From Streptococcaceae bacterium AF54-32pH5A (GTDB lineage: Bacteria; Bacillota; Bacilli; Lactobacillales; Streptococcaceae), in assembly GCA_027682205.1 (NCBI GenBank), contig JAQDAD010000001.1, positions 248,001 to 312,000 on the forward strand: a DNA stretch of 64,000 nt, in the 5' to 3' direction. Numbering within the stretch: position 1 is the stretch's first letter; each line of letters opens with the position of its first letter. The position numbers and the translations under genes are program-made. This document shows, one piece after another, positions 46,817-55,721 of this stretch. The notes beneath the pieces were generated by a model, which made no database searches, was not told the origin of the DNA, and saw only the letters and a list, made by a program, of their open reading frames with translations.

Positions 46817-49351
46817 CTACTTACTCTCCCTTAACAAAGCCAATAGTTTTTCAGCTTCTGCCATAATAGTATTGTTGTCCTGGGCGCCAAATAGTAAATT
46901 ATTCTTTAATCCTGTGAGAGTTTCTTTGGCATTGGACTTGATAATTGGATCCTGGATTTTTGCAAGTAACTCTTCAGCCTCTCTCAGTTTTTCTTCAATC
47001 TTTTCAGTTTCAATCTGAGGTTCTTCTGCTTCCTCTGGTGATTCTTCTTCTGGCTCCTCAGTCGGTTTTGGAGACTCTGGTTTCTCACTTTGCGGCTTCT
47101 CTTCGCGAGGTTTTTCTTCCTCTGGATTTTCTGTCCGAGGTTTCTCCTCTGATGGTTTTTCCGTATGATTGTTATCAGCTTGACCATTTTGGTTTCTTTG
47201 AACATGGTCACTTGCATTGCCCCATCCGCTATCTGAATGTGGACGTTCGTTTGGATGCTCAACATAGTACTTCACAGTCGCAAAGAGATCCTCTAGAGTA
47301 TAGCCCTTAGGAGCCTCATAAAGACCTTCGTCAAACCACTCAAATTTGATGTTATGGTAATGGTCATAATGAGGAATAATCAAGCTTCCGTTTTTGACTT
47401 CCACAGTATGTTGGAGATTGTAAGGCATACGATCAAGTGGCACCTTCTTAGCTGCTTTTACTCGATTGTAGATAGCTTCTGCTCCTTTAGCCTCACTATT
47501 TCCTGAATCCTGATGATCTGTCGAAGGAGACGTCAAACCTTTCTCTTTGGCATAAGCCTGGGCTGCTGCTCTTTCAGCTTCAGACAAACTATCTTTCTTA
47601 ATCCAATGACTGTGGGTCATATGTGGAGTTACATAGGCATCCCCCTCATCACTGGTGATATCACGGGGATCAAAGATATAGCCATCTTCCGTTGTATACT
47701 TGCCTGCCAACTTGGCAACTTGAATTTCATCATCTGTATAAGCTATTTGCGCATTCGGTTTTCCTAAACGTTCTGGATGACGAATCGGTGCTAAGAAGGC
47801 AAGGATATCATCCACCAACTTGACTTTATCACTTGAAGCATCATTGAGGCGTTCCAAGAGTTTATCCAAAGCCTCAAATTCAGCTTGACGCCCTTTATTA
47901 TCAAGTAAATCTTGATGAATACTTGCTAGTAAGTCATAAGCTTTATTATAAAATTCTCGATCACTAGATGGGAGCTCAGTTTTCTTAGCTCCGAGCTTAT
48001 GAGACAAACTTTCTTGCTTGGCCAATTTGCTATCAATGGCTGCAGCCGTTTCAGCTGAAAGTTCCTTGGCAGCGATATAACGAGAGTTGCCATTCTCCTC
48101 AAAGACATACCCGTCAGCTACTTTTCGAACAGCTTCTTTGACCAATTTTTCATCAATTTGATTGCTTGGAGCTGGTTGAGGATTTGGTGCAGGTTGAGGA
48201 CTCGGACTAGGTTCCGGAGTCGGTTGTGGACTTGGTTCTTCTGGTCTTGAATCCGGCACCCAATGGTTCGAACGATAGCGAAGCGGGATGATGCGAGCGA
48301 TTCGTTCTTCCAATTCAGACATTTGTTCGTAAGGGATGAAATGGTGATGGTCACCATGAGGTACAGCAACTCCTCTGGCTGTTCGACTTGTGATTTGTGC
48401 TGGGTCGAAAACAAGGCCATCAGATTCCACATGTCGTTGACTGAGTGGCAAGGCATAAAGTTGTTTTAGAAGGCTATCAATACCCTCATCACTTTGTCTT
48501 GCTTGGTTATCATCGCTACTGTTGTTAGCCGTGTTCGTGTTCGTATAGCCACTGCCTTGATTATTATAGGATGGGGTCCATCTATCTACATTGCTGCTAG
48601 CACTATTATTGGTACGGCGATAAGTAGGCTTATTTGATTGGCCACTTCTACCAGATAGGAAGGCTTCTGCAGCAGCCAATTCGCTAGCTGATAACTCATT
48701 CTTAGGAATGTAATGGTAATGGTCGCCATGAGGAACGATATAAGCATCACCAGTATCCTCTATAATATCAGAAGCATTAAAGATATAACCATCATCTGTG
48801 GTATAACGTCCTTGCGAACGTGCCAGAGCTACAGCACCATCGTTTCTTGGAGTCCCACCTTCACGATGCTGACCATGCTCTTGTTTTTGTCGATTGATTT
48901 CTTCTTTCGTACGGACGTTATCCGCATGGGCAGTATCCTTAAGGTAGACATAGTATTTTCCATCTACCTTGATAACATAACCACCCTTGACCTCATTGAC
49001 AATATCCTCATCTTTTAGCTTATAGTTTGAATCTTTCATGAGGAGTTCTTCACTGAAAATCGCGTCATAAGGAACCTTACCATTGTAATAATGATAGTGG
49101 TCGCCATGTGAAGTGACATAGCCTTGATCAGTTATCTTGATAACGATTTGCTCTGCATTGATTCCTTCACGCTTGCTAACCTCATCAGGAGTCAAATTCT
49201 CCGTTTTTTGCGTTGCTTGTTTTCCATCTATATAGGAAACACGATTATTTTCCTTAACCGTTCTGGCTTGATAAAGTCCCAACTCGTAAGAACAAACACT
49301 TAAAATCAAGGCCGCCGCAGAACTAGCAAGGTATTTCTTATTAATTTTCAT
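46817..49351 (-). CDS. phtD: Pneumococcal histidine triad-type surface protein (PhtD/A/B-like)
   Basis: 844 residues from ATG 49351 (AGAGAG five bases upstream). Signal MKINKKYLASSAAALILSVCS with lipobox-like LSVC. Five HxxHxH motifs: HGDHYH, HGDHYH, HGDHHH, HMTHSH, HYDHYH. A proline-rich linker (PEEPSPQPTPEPSPSPQPAP) separates the third triad from the helical middle, and a charged Pro/Glu/Lys-rich region (about 720-790) precedes the C-terminal helix. It is surface-bound, stores zinc and binds factor H in pneumococcus. It has its own AdcR-controlled promoter, separate from adcAII. The choice among PhtA, B and D is by overall layout only. Confidence 0.88.
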   Translation of the reverse strand: MKINKKYLASSAAALILSVCSYELGLYQARTVKENNRVSYIDGKQATQKTENLTPDEVSKREGINAEQIVIKITDQGYVTSHGDHYHYYNGKVPYDAIFSEELLMKDSNYKLKDEDIVNEVKGGYVIKVDGKYYVYLKDTAHADNVRTKEEINRQKQEHGQHREGGTPRNDGAVALARSQGRYTTDDGYIFNASDIIEDTGDAYIVPHGDHYHYIPKNELSASELAAAEAFLSGRSGQSNKPTYRRTNNSASSNVDRWTPSYNNQGSGYTNTNTANNSSDDNQARQSDEGIDSLLKQLYALPLSQRHVESDGLVFDPAQITSRTARGVAVPHGDHHHFIPYEQMSELEERIARIIPLRYRSNHWVPDSRPEEPSPQPTPEPSPSPQPAPNPQPAPSNQIDEKLVKEAVRKVADGYVFEENGNSRYIAAKELSAETAAAIDSKLAKQESLSHKLGAKKTELPSSDREFYNKAYDLLASIHQDLLDNKGRQAEFEALDKLLERLNDASSDKVKLVDDILAFLAPIRHPERLGKPNAQIAYTDDEIQVAKLAGKYTTEDGYIFDPRDITSDEGDAYVTPHMTHSHWIKKDSLSEAERAAAQAYAKEKGLTSPSTDHQDSGNSEAKGAEAIYNRVKAAKKVPLDRMPYNLQHTVEVKNGSLIIPHYDHYHNIKFEWFDEGLYEAPKGYTLEDLFATVKYYVEHPNERPHSDSGWGNASDHVQRNQNGQADNNHTEKPSEEKPRTENPEEEKPREEKPQSEKPESPKPTEEPEEESPEEAEEPQIETEKIEEKLREAEELLAKIQDPIIKSNAKETLTGLKNNLLFGAQDNNTIMAEAEKLLALLRESK

Positions 49352-49422
49352 CGAAACTCTCTTTCTTTTTGATATTTCTAGTTGCAATTCATTTCTAAAC
49401 TGCAGAAACTCCTCTCTATTAC

Positions 49423-49485
49423 TTAACTGGTTAATAGTTTACTCCTAAATTTGCAACTTGTCAAGGATTTTTGTGAACTGGTTAA
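49423..49485 (-). promoter_or_regulatory. phtD promoter flanked by two AdcR boxes
   Basis: Minus strand TTGACA (49459-49464), 17 bases, TAAACT (49436-49441). TTAACTGGTTAA at 49423-49434 is a perfect AdcR palindrome just after the -10; TGAACTGGTTAA at 49474-49485 lies upstream of the -35. Confidence 0.82.
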
Positions 49486-49567
49486 GTATTTTTTATTCTG
49501 TCCCACTAGTTTGTCTTCAAAAGGCTTCATATAAGCCGTTTATCTTGATAATTCTTTAAATGCAGTC

Positions 49568-49596
49568 AAAAAATCCCTGCAACTCAGTTGCAAGGA
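49568..49596 (-). terminator. Terminator of ptsHI
   Basis: Minus strand TCCTTGCAA, loop CTGAG, TTGCAGGGA, then TTTTTT. Confidence 0.88.
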
Positions 49597-49604
49597 CCTT
49601 TCAA

Positions 49605-51338
49605 TTAATCAAAATTAACGTATTCTTTTTGAAGTTCAAGAACTTCTTCCATTGTTGAGCATTCTGTAAGGGCACGGTTTGCGTACTCTTCCATCTTCGC
49701 TGTGTCAAGTTTCTTCATCAAGCTACGTGTACGAAGTACAGATGTTGCTGACATAGAGAACTCATCCAAGCCCATTCCGACAAGAAGTGGAACAGCTTGT
49801 TGGTCACCAGCCATCTCACCACACATACCAGCCCATTTACCTTCAGCGTGAGCTGCTTTGATAACGTTGTTGATCAAACGTAGGATTGATGGGTTATATG
49901 GTTGGTAAAGGTATGAAACTTGCTCGTTCATACGGTCTGCTGCCATGGTGTATTGGATCAAATCGTTTGTACCAATTGAGAAGAAGTCAACTTCTTTGGC
50001 AAATTGATCTGCAAGCATAGCTGCTGCAGGAATCTCGATCATGATACCAACTTGGATATTGTCCGCAACTGCAACACCTTCAGCAAGAAGGTTTGCTTTT
50101 TCTTCGTCAAAGACTGCTTTAGCTGCACGGAATTCTTTCAAAAGCGCAACCATTGGGAACATGATACGCAATTGACCGTGAACAGACGCACGAAGAAGGG
50201 CACGGATTTGTGTGCGGAACATAGCATCTCCAGTCTCAGAGATAGAGATACGAAGGGCACGGAATCCAAGGAATGGGTTCATTTCATGAGGCATATCGAA
50301 GTAAGGAAGTTCCTTATCTCCACCGATATCCATTGTACGAACGACAACTGGTTTACCGTTCATTCCTTCAAGAACAGCCTTGTATGCTTCGTACTGCTCG
50401 TCTTCTGTTGGGAAGTCTTGAGAATCCATGTACAAGAACTCTGTACGGTAAAGACCAACAGCTTCAGCACCGTTGTCATTGACACCTTCAACGTCTTTTG
50501 GAGTACCGATGTTAGCAGCCAATTCGAAGTGTTTGCCATCAGCAGTCACTGTTTTAGCATCTTTCAAAAGTGCCCATTCAGCTTTTTGCTTCGCATAAGC
50601 TTCACCAGCAGCCTTGAATTCAGCCGCTTGCTCATCAGTTGGGTTGATAATAACCTCACCTGTGATACCGTTAACAGCAAGGATGTCACCGTCTTTAACG
50701 ATTTCAGTGATGTTGTTTGTACCCAATACTGCTGCAATTTCAAGTGTACGAGCCATGATAGCTGAGTGGCTTGTACGTCCACCGATGTTGGTTACAAAAG
50801 CTTTTACAAAGTTCTTGTCCAATTGAGCTGTATCAGAAGGAGTCAAGTCATGTGCGATGACAATCACTTCTTCATTGATAGAAGCTGGGTTTGGCAATTT
50901 TTTACCAAGAAGATTTGCCAATACACGTTTTGTCACGTCGCGGATATCCGCTGCACGTTCTTGCATGTATGGGTTGTCTTCCATACCCTCAAAGATAGTG
51001 ATAAACATGTCTGTCACTTCTTTCAGACCTGCTTCTGCATTCACTTTCTTAGCACGGATTGTTTCTTTGATTTGACTAATCATTTCTGGATCAGCAAGAA
51101 CCATTAAGTGAGCGTCAAATACTTGAGCAGCTTCTTCCCCTAGCGTACCTACTGCTTTCTCACGAATAACAGAAAGCTCGTCTTGTGATGCTTTTAGAGC
51201 GACATCAAGGCGAGCTTCTTCTGCGTTTGTATCTTCGACTGTAACAGTCTCAAATGACAAATCCGGTTGAACGAGTAGATATGCTTTTGCAACTGCAACA
51301 CCGTCTGATGCTGCGATTCCTTTAAGCATTTCTGTCAT
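49605..51338 (-). CDS. ptsI: Phosphoenolpyruvate-protein phosphotransferase (enzyme I)
   Basis: 577 residues from ATG 51338, with AAGGAA overlapping the ptsH stop; an in-frame extension to 51449 lies within ptsH and is not real. It transfers phosphate from PEP to HPr. The active-site His is in [15 protein letters not shown] (about 190), the PEP-binding loop in [12 protein letters not shown], and MCGEMAGDQ with the catalytic Cys follows near 500. Constitutive phosphate donor for all PTS systems, including the one encoded at 60.7-63.1 kb. Confidence 0.97.
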   Translation of the reverse strand: MTEMLKGIAASDGVAVAKAYLLVQPDLSFETVTVEDTNAEEARLDVALKASQDELSVIREKAVGTLGEEAAQVFDAHLMVLADPEMISQIKETIRAKKVNAEAGLKEVTDMFITIFEGMEDNPYMQERAADIRDVTKRVLANLLGKKLPNPASINEEVIVIAHDLTPSDTAQLDKNFVKAFVTNIGGRTSHSAIMARTLEIAAVLGTNNITEIVKDGDILAVNGITGEVIINPTDEQAAEFKAAGEAYAKQKAEWALLKDAKTVTADGKHFELAANIGTPKDVEGVNDNGAEAVGLYRTEFLYMDSQDFPTEDEQYEAYKAVLEGMNGKPVVVRTMDIGGDKELPYFDMPHEMNPFLGFRALRISISETGDAMFRTQIRALLRASVHGQLRIMFPMVALLKEFRAAKAVFDEEKANLLAEGVAVADNIQVGIMIEIPAAAMLADQFAKEVDFFSIGTNDLIQYTMAADRMNEQVSYLYQPYNPSILRLINNVIKAAHAEGKWAGMCGEMAGDQQAVPLLVGMGLDEFSMSATSVLRTRSLMKKLDTAKMEEYANRALTECSTMEEVLELQKEYVNFD

Positions 51339-51342
51339 TTCC

Positions 51343-51606
51343 TTATGCCAATCCTTCTTTTTCCATAGTTTCAGTGATAGCAGCGATTGCATCGTCAGCA
51401 TCTGCACCTTCAGCTGAAATTGTAACGTCAGCGCCTTGGCCAACACCAAGACTCATAACACCCATGATAGATTTAAGGTTTACTGATTTACCTTTGTACT
51501 CAAGAGTGATATCTGAAGCAAATTTGCTAGCTGTTTGTACCAACAATGTTGCTGGACGTGCGTGGATACCTGTTTCTGCCACTACGTGGAAATCTTTAGA
51601 AGCCAT
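51343..51606 (-). CDS. ptsH: Phosphocarrier protein HPr
   Basis: 87 residues. His15 in [14 protein letters not shown] receives phosphate from enzyme I. Ser46 in [16 protein letters not shown] is the HPr kinase site whose phosphorylation makes HPr the CcpA corepressor. Start ATG 51606 with AAAGGAGAG upstream. Four bases separate it from ptsI. Confidence 0.98.
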   Translation of the reverse strand: MASKDFHVVAETGIHARPATLLVQTASKFASDITLEYKGKSVNLKSIMGVMSLGVGQGADVTISAEGADADDAIAAITETMEKEGLA

Positions 51607-51668
51607 AGTTTGACTCTCCTTTAAGTGTTTTCTATTTGAGTTATAAGTGATAACCCTTACAATAGTGT

Positions 51669-51697
51669 ATTATATCACCTTCAAGATAATTTTTCAA
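51669..51697 (-). promoter_or_regulatory. ptsHI promoter
   Basis: Minus strand TTGAAA (51692-51697), 17 bases, TATAAT (51669-51674). The 361-base gap between ptsH and nrdH holds this promoter, a cre-like site, two NrdR boxes and the nrd promoter; nothing else was seen. Confidence 0.85.
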
Positions 51698-51810
51698 GTA
51701 TTTTATGGACTTTCTTCAATTTCCTTTCAGATAACTTGCTGAAAATCTTCTATATAAATTACCAACATACAGGATATAGTTTTGAGTTTTCATCAGTCTT
51801 TGACAGGTCA

Positions 51811-51826
51811 ATGAAAACGCAATCTT
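51811..51826 (+). promoter_or_regulatory. cre-like CcpA site between ptsH and nrdH
   Basis: ATGAAAACGCAATCTT agrees with the cre consensus WTGNNARCGNWWWCAW at 15 of 16 positions. It lies about 95 bases upstream of the nrdH -35 and about 115 bases upstream of the ptsH -35. Confidence 0.5.
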
Positions 51827-51839
51827 TATCATTCGCCTC

Positions 51840-51897
51840 ATACTATATATAGTGTTCTGGTTTTAAATATTTTTCTTTAAAACACAATATTTAGTCA
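51840..51897 (+). promoter_or_regulatory. Tandem NrdR boxes
   Basis: Box 1 ATACTATATATAGTGT (51840-51855) matches acaCwAtATaTwGtgt at 15 of 16; box 2 ACACAATATTTAGTCA (51882-51897) at about 13. Centres are 42 bp apart, four helical turns, the phasing known for NrdR repression of ribonucleotide reductase operons. They end eight bases before the nrdH -35. Confidence 0.82.
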
Positions 51898-51904
51898 AAA
51901 TTGT

Positions 51905-51932
51905 TTGACAAAGTTTTTTTTTCTGATATACT
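51905..51932 (+). promoter_or_regulatory. nrdHE promoter
   Basis: TTGACA (51905-51910), 16-base spacer, TATACT (51927-51932). Confidence 0.85.
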
Positions 51933-51967
51933 AAGATAGTATTAAATTTTGAAGAGGAGTTACAAAA

Positions 51968-52186
51968 ATGGTAACCGTTTATTCTAAAAATAACTGTGTC
52001 CAATGTAAGATGACCAAACGTTTCTTGGATAGCAACAATGTAGCCTATCGTGAGATCAATCTCGACGAGCAACCTGAGTACGTTGATCAAGTTAAAGAGC
52101 TTGGTTTCAGCGCTGCTCCTGTTATCCAAACACCAACTGAAGTTTTTTCAGGTTTTCAACCAGGAAAACTAAAACAGTTAGCATAA
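51968..52186 (+). CDS. nrdH: Glutaredoxin-like protein NrdH
   Basis: 72 residues. Electron donor for the class Ib ribonucleotide reductase, reduced by thioredoxin reductase. The redox motif is CVQC (YSKNNCVQCKMTKRFLD, cysteines about 11 and 14); the C-terminal FSGFQPGKL is typical. First gene behind the NrdR-controlled promoter; about 80 bases separate it from nrdE. Confidence 0.95.
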   Translation: MVTVYSKNNCVQCKMTKRFLDSNNVAYREINLDEQPEYVDQVKELGFSAAPVIQTPTEVFSGFQPGKLKQLA

Positions 52187-52266
52187 TCTTAGTACATCAT
52201 CCAGAAGAAACTGCTTCTAGGGCTAACTTAGAGGCCTTTCTTTTGTAATTAGATAAGGGAAATTTT

Positions 52267-54426
52267 ATGGGATTAAAACATCTTGAGGACGTGACCTACT
52301 TCCGTCTCAATAACGAAATCAACCGTCCTGTTAATGGACAAATCATGCTTCATAAAGATAAAGAAGCCTTGGATGCTTTCTTTAAAGAAAATGTAGTTCC
52401 AAACACTATGGTTTTTGATTCAATCACTGATAAAATCAACTACCTCATTGAACACAACTATATCGAAACAGTATTTATCAAGAAATACCGCCCAGAGTTT
52501 TTAGAAGAATTGCATCAATTTATCAAGGACCAAAACTTCCAATTCAAGTCATTCATGGCTGCCTATAAATTTTACAATCAGTACGCCTTGAAGACTAACG
52601 ATGGTGAATATTACCTTGAAAGTATGGAAGACCGCGTCTTCTTTAATGCGCTTTATTTTGCAGACGGGGATGAGGCGATTGCGACTGATATTGCCAATGA
52701 AATCATCCACCAACGCTACCAACCAGCTACTCCTTCCTTCTTGAATGCTGGTCGCGCCCGTCGTGGGGAGTTGGTATCTTGTTTCTTGATTCAGGTAACG
52801 GATGATATGAACTCTATCGGACGTTCTATCAACTCAGCTCTTCAACTTTCACGTATCGGTGGTGGTGTGGGAATTTCCCTCAGCAACCTTCGTGAAGCTG
52901 GAGCTCCTATCAAAGGTTATGAAGGCGCCGCATCTGGTGTCGTTCCCGTTATGAAGCTTTTTGAGGACAGCTTCTCTTACTCAAACCAATTGGGGCAACG
53001 TCAAGGAGCTGGTGTAGTCTACCTCAACGTCTTTCACCCAGACATCATCGCTTTCCTTTCCACTAAGAAAGAAAATGCCGATGAAAAAGTTCGTGTAAAG
53101 ACCCTTTCACTTGGAGTTGTGGTACCAGATAAATTCTACGAATTGGCTCGTAACAATGAAGAAATGTACCTTTTCAGTCCTTACTCTGTAGAGCTTGAAT
53201 ACGGTGTGCCATTTAACTACATCGACATCACAGAGAAATACGATGAACTAGTCGCAAATCCAAACATCCGTAAGACAAAAATCAAGGCCCGTGATTTGGA
53301 AACAGAAATCTCTAAATTGCAACAAGAGTCTGGCTATCCTTATGTGGTCAACATCGATACGGCTAACCGTGCTAATCCTGTTGATGGAAAGATTATCATG
53401 AGTAACTTGTGTTCTGAGATTCTTCAAGTTCAAGAACCAAGCTTGATCAACGATGCTCAAGAATTCCTTAAAATGGGAACGGACGTTTCATGTAACCTTG
53501 GTTCAACCAACGTGGTCAACATGATGACCTCACCTGACTTTGGTCGTTCAATCCGCGCCATGGTTCGTGCTTTGACTTTCGTTACGGATAGTTCGCACAT
53601 CGTGGCTGTTCCTACTATCGACCACGGAAATAGTTTGGCTCACACCTTTGGTCTTGGTGCCATGGGACTTCATAGTTACCTTGCCCAACAACTCATCGAA
53701 TATGGATCACCTGAGTCTGTTGAATTCACTAGCATCTACTTTATGCTTATGAACTACTGGACTTTAGTTGAGTCAAACAATATTGCGCGTGAACGTGGTA
53801 TCACCTTCCACAATTTTGAAAAATCAGACTATGCTAACGGAAGCTACTTTGATAAGTATGTGACAGGCGAATTTGTTCCAAAATCAGACCGTGTTAAAGA
53901 ACTCTTCAAAGACGTCTTTATCCCAAGTGCTGCTGACTGGGCTGAACTTCGCCAAATGGTTCAAGCAGATGGTCTTTATCACCAAAACCGTCTAGCTGTT
54001 GCTCCAAATGGTTCTATCAGCTACATCAACGACGTTTCTGCTTCTATCCACCCAATTACGCAACGTATCGAAGAACGCCAAGAGAAGAAAATCGGTAAAA
54101 TCTACTACCCAGCTGCAGGCTTGTCTACAGATACTATTCCTTACTACACTTCTGCTTACGATATGGATATGCGTAAGGTGATTGATGTATACGCTGCTGC
54201 AACAGAACACGTGGACCAAGGACTTTCACTCACCCTTTTCATGCGTAGTGATATTCCAAAAGGTCTTTACGAATGGAAGAAAGAAAACAAACAAACAACA
54301 CGTGACCTGTCTATCCTCCGTAACTATGCCTTTAACAAGGGAATCAAGTCTATCTACTACGTCCGTACCTTTACAGACGACGGTGGAGAAGTCGGTGCTA
54401 ACCAATGTGAAAGCTGTGTGATTTAG
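52267..54426 (+). CDS. nrdE: Class Ib ribonucleoside-diphosphate reductase, alpha subunit
   Basis: 719 residues. Reduces NDPs to dNDPs with the NrdF radical. GELVSCFLIQ and NLCSEIL hold the active-site cysteine pair and the radical cysteine region, and the C-terminal CESCVI is the shuttle pair reduced by NrdH. The N-terminal ATP-cone allosteric domain is absent, as usual for class Ib. A hairpin terminator lies between it and nrdF. Confidence 0.97.
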   Translation: MGLKHLEDVTYFRLNNEINRPVNGQIMLHKDKEALDAFFKENVVPNTMVFDSITDKINYLIEHNYIETVFIKKYRPEFLEELHQFIKDQNFQFKSFMAAYKFYNQYALKTNDGEYYLESMEDRVFFNALYFADGDEAIATDIANEIIHQRYQPATPSFLNAGRARRGELVSCFLIQVTDDMNSIGRSINSALQLSRIGGGVGISLSNLREAGAPIKGYEGAASGVVPVMKLFEDSFSYSNQLGQRQGAGVVYLNVFHPDIIAFLSTKKENADEKVRVKTLSLGVVVPDKFYELARNNEEMYLFSPYSVELEYGVPFNYIDITEKYDELVANPNIRKTKIKARDLETEISKLQQESGYPYVVNIDTANRANPVDGKIIMSNLCSEILQVQEPSLINDAQEFLKMGTDVSCNLGSTNVVNMMTSPDFGRSIRAMVRALTFVTDSSHIVAVPTIDHGNSLAHTFGLGAMGLHSYLAQQLIEYGSPESVEFTSIYFMLMNYWTLVESNNIARERGITFHNFEKSDYANGSYFDKYVTGEFVPKSDRVKELFKDVFIPSAADWAELRQMVQADGLYHQNRLAVAPNGSISYINDVSASIHPITQRIEERQEKKIGKIYYPAAGLSTDTIPYYTSAYDMDMRKVIDVYAAATEHVDQGLSLTLFMRSDIPKGLYEWKKENKQTTRDLSILRNYAFNKGIKSIYYVRTFTDDGGEVGANQCESCVI

Positions 54427-54518
54427 TTTTTATCTAAGTCAACCACATTTTCTCAGACTACTGATTAAGTTACCCGTTAGACAAAACTTTATAAGTATCT
54501 AAAATACTAGAAAAAATG

Positions 54519-54541
54519 AAAAGTCGGTCTTCCGACTTTTT
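54519..54541 (+). terminator. Terminator between nrdE and nrdF
   Basis: AAAAGTCGG, loop TCTT, CCGACTTTT. It may lower nrdF expression or serve with a separate weak promoter (GATAAAAT near 54563-54570). Confidence 0.8.
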
Positions 54542-54619
54542 GTGCGATACTCTTCTCAGTCTATGATAAAATAGAGATGATTCGATAATCGCATTATTAC
54601 ATACAGAAAGAGATTTCAA

Positions 54620-55582
54620 ATGGAAACTTACTACAAAGCCATTAACTGGAATGCCATCGAAGATGTCATCGACAAATCAACTTGGGAAAAGCTGACGGAA
54701 CAATTCTGGCTCGACACTCGTATCCCCTTGTCAAATGACCTTGATGACTGGAGGAAACTATCAAACAAGGAAAAAGACTTAGTAGGAAAAGTCTTTGGTG
54801 GTTTAACTCTTCTTGATACTATGCAATCTGAAACAGGGGTTCAGGCTCTTCGTTCAGACATCCGTACACCGCATGAGGAAGCTGTTTTCAACAATATCCA
54901 ATTTATGGAATCTGTCCACGCAAAATCATATTCTTCTATCTTCTCTACCCTGAATACTAAGGCTGAAATTGAAGAAATCTTTGAATGGACCAACACAAAT
55001 CCCTACCTACAAAGAAAAGCTGAAATTATCAACGAAATCTACCTCAATGGTAGCCCGCTAGAAAAGAAAGTTGCCAGCGTTTTCCTTGAAACCTTCCTCT
55101 TCTACTCTGGTTTCTTTACACCACTTTACTATCTTGGTAACAACAAACTGGCCAACGTTGCGGAAATCATCAAACTGATCATTCGTGATGAGTCTGTTCA
55201 TGGAACTTACATTGGTTACAAATTCCAACTTAGTTTTAATGAATTACCAGAAGAAGAGCAGGAAAAACTCAAAGAATGGATGTACGACTTGCTCTATACC
55301 CTCTATGAGAACGAAGAGGGTTATACAGAAAGTCTTTATGATGGTGTTGGTTGGACCGAAGAAGTTAAAACCTTCCTTCGCTACAATGCCAATAAGGCAC
55401 TTATGAATCTAGGACAAGATCCACTTTTCCCAGATTCAGCGGACGATGTCAACCCAATCGTCATGAACGGTATTTCAACAGGAACTTCTAACCACGACTT
55501 CTTCTCTCAAGTCGGAAATGGTTACCTCCTTGGTGAAGTTGAAGCTATGCAAGATGAGGATTACAACTACGGTTTAGACTAA
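54620..55582 (+). CDS. nrdF: Class Ib ribonucleoside-diphosphate reductase, beta subunit
   Basis: 320 residues. Carries the dimetal/tyrosyl radical cofactor. Metal ligands fall in TMQSETGVQAL, EEAVFNNIQFMESVHAKSYS (Glu and His), FLETFLFYSGFF and IRDESVHGTYIG. The end DEDYNYGLD is typical of the C-terminal tail that binds NrdE. NrdI, which activates the manganese form, is not in the window. It is followed by a terminator at 55601. Confidence 0.96.
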   Translation: METYYKAINWNAIEDVIDKSTWEKLTEQFWLDTRIPLSNDLDDWRKLSNKEKDLVGKVFGGLTLLDTMQSETGVQALRSDIRTPHEEAVFNNIQFMESVHAKSYSSIFSTLNTKAEIEEIFEWTNTNPYLQRKAEIINEIYLNGSPLEKKVASVFLETFLFYSGFFTPLYYLGNNKLANVAEIIKLIIRDESVHGTYIGYKFQLSFNELPEEEQEKLKEWMYDLLYTLYENEEGYTESLYDGVGWTEEVKTFLRYNANKALMNLGQDPLFPDSADDVNPIVMNGISTGTSNHDFFSQVGNGYLLGEVEAMQDEDYNYGLD

Positions 55583-55600
55583 TTTGATCAATCGTTCAAA

Positions 55601-55637
55601 ATATCATGGTTTGTTTAAAACAACCATGGTATTTTTG
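55601..55637 (+). terminator. Terminator after nrdF
   Basis: ATATCATGGTT pairs with AACCATGGTAT across an A/T-rich loop, then TTTTTG. Confidence 0.75.
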
Positions 55638-55656
55638 TTTTTGTTTTATTTTGTTT
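55638..55656 (+). promoter_or_regulatory. Candidate DeoR/LacR operator upstream of the regulator gene
   Basis: TTTTTGTTTTATTTTGTTT, identical over 19 bases to 63136-63154 in front of the PTS operon. TGTTT repeats are the usual half-sites of DeoR-family sugar regulators. Confidence 0.6.
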
Positions 55657-55721
55657 TTTTCTATTTGATTGATTGAGTGTTTTATGGTAAGATAATAATA
55701 GTAGAAATCGAGGTGATAAGG

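Noticed and set aside
50004..50765. 253-codon plus-strand frame opposite ptsI
   Set aside because: Antisense shadow of a highly conserved gene; no start signal, odd composition.
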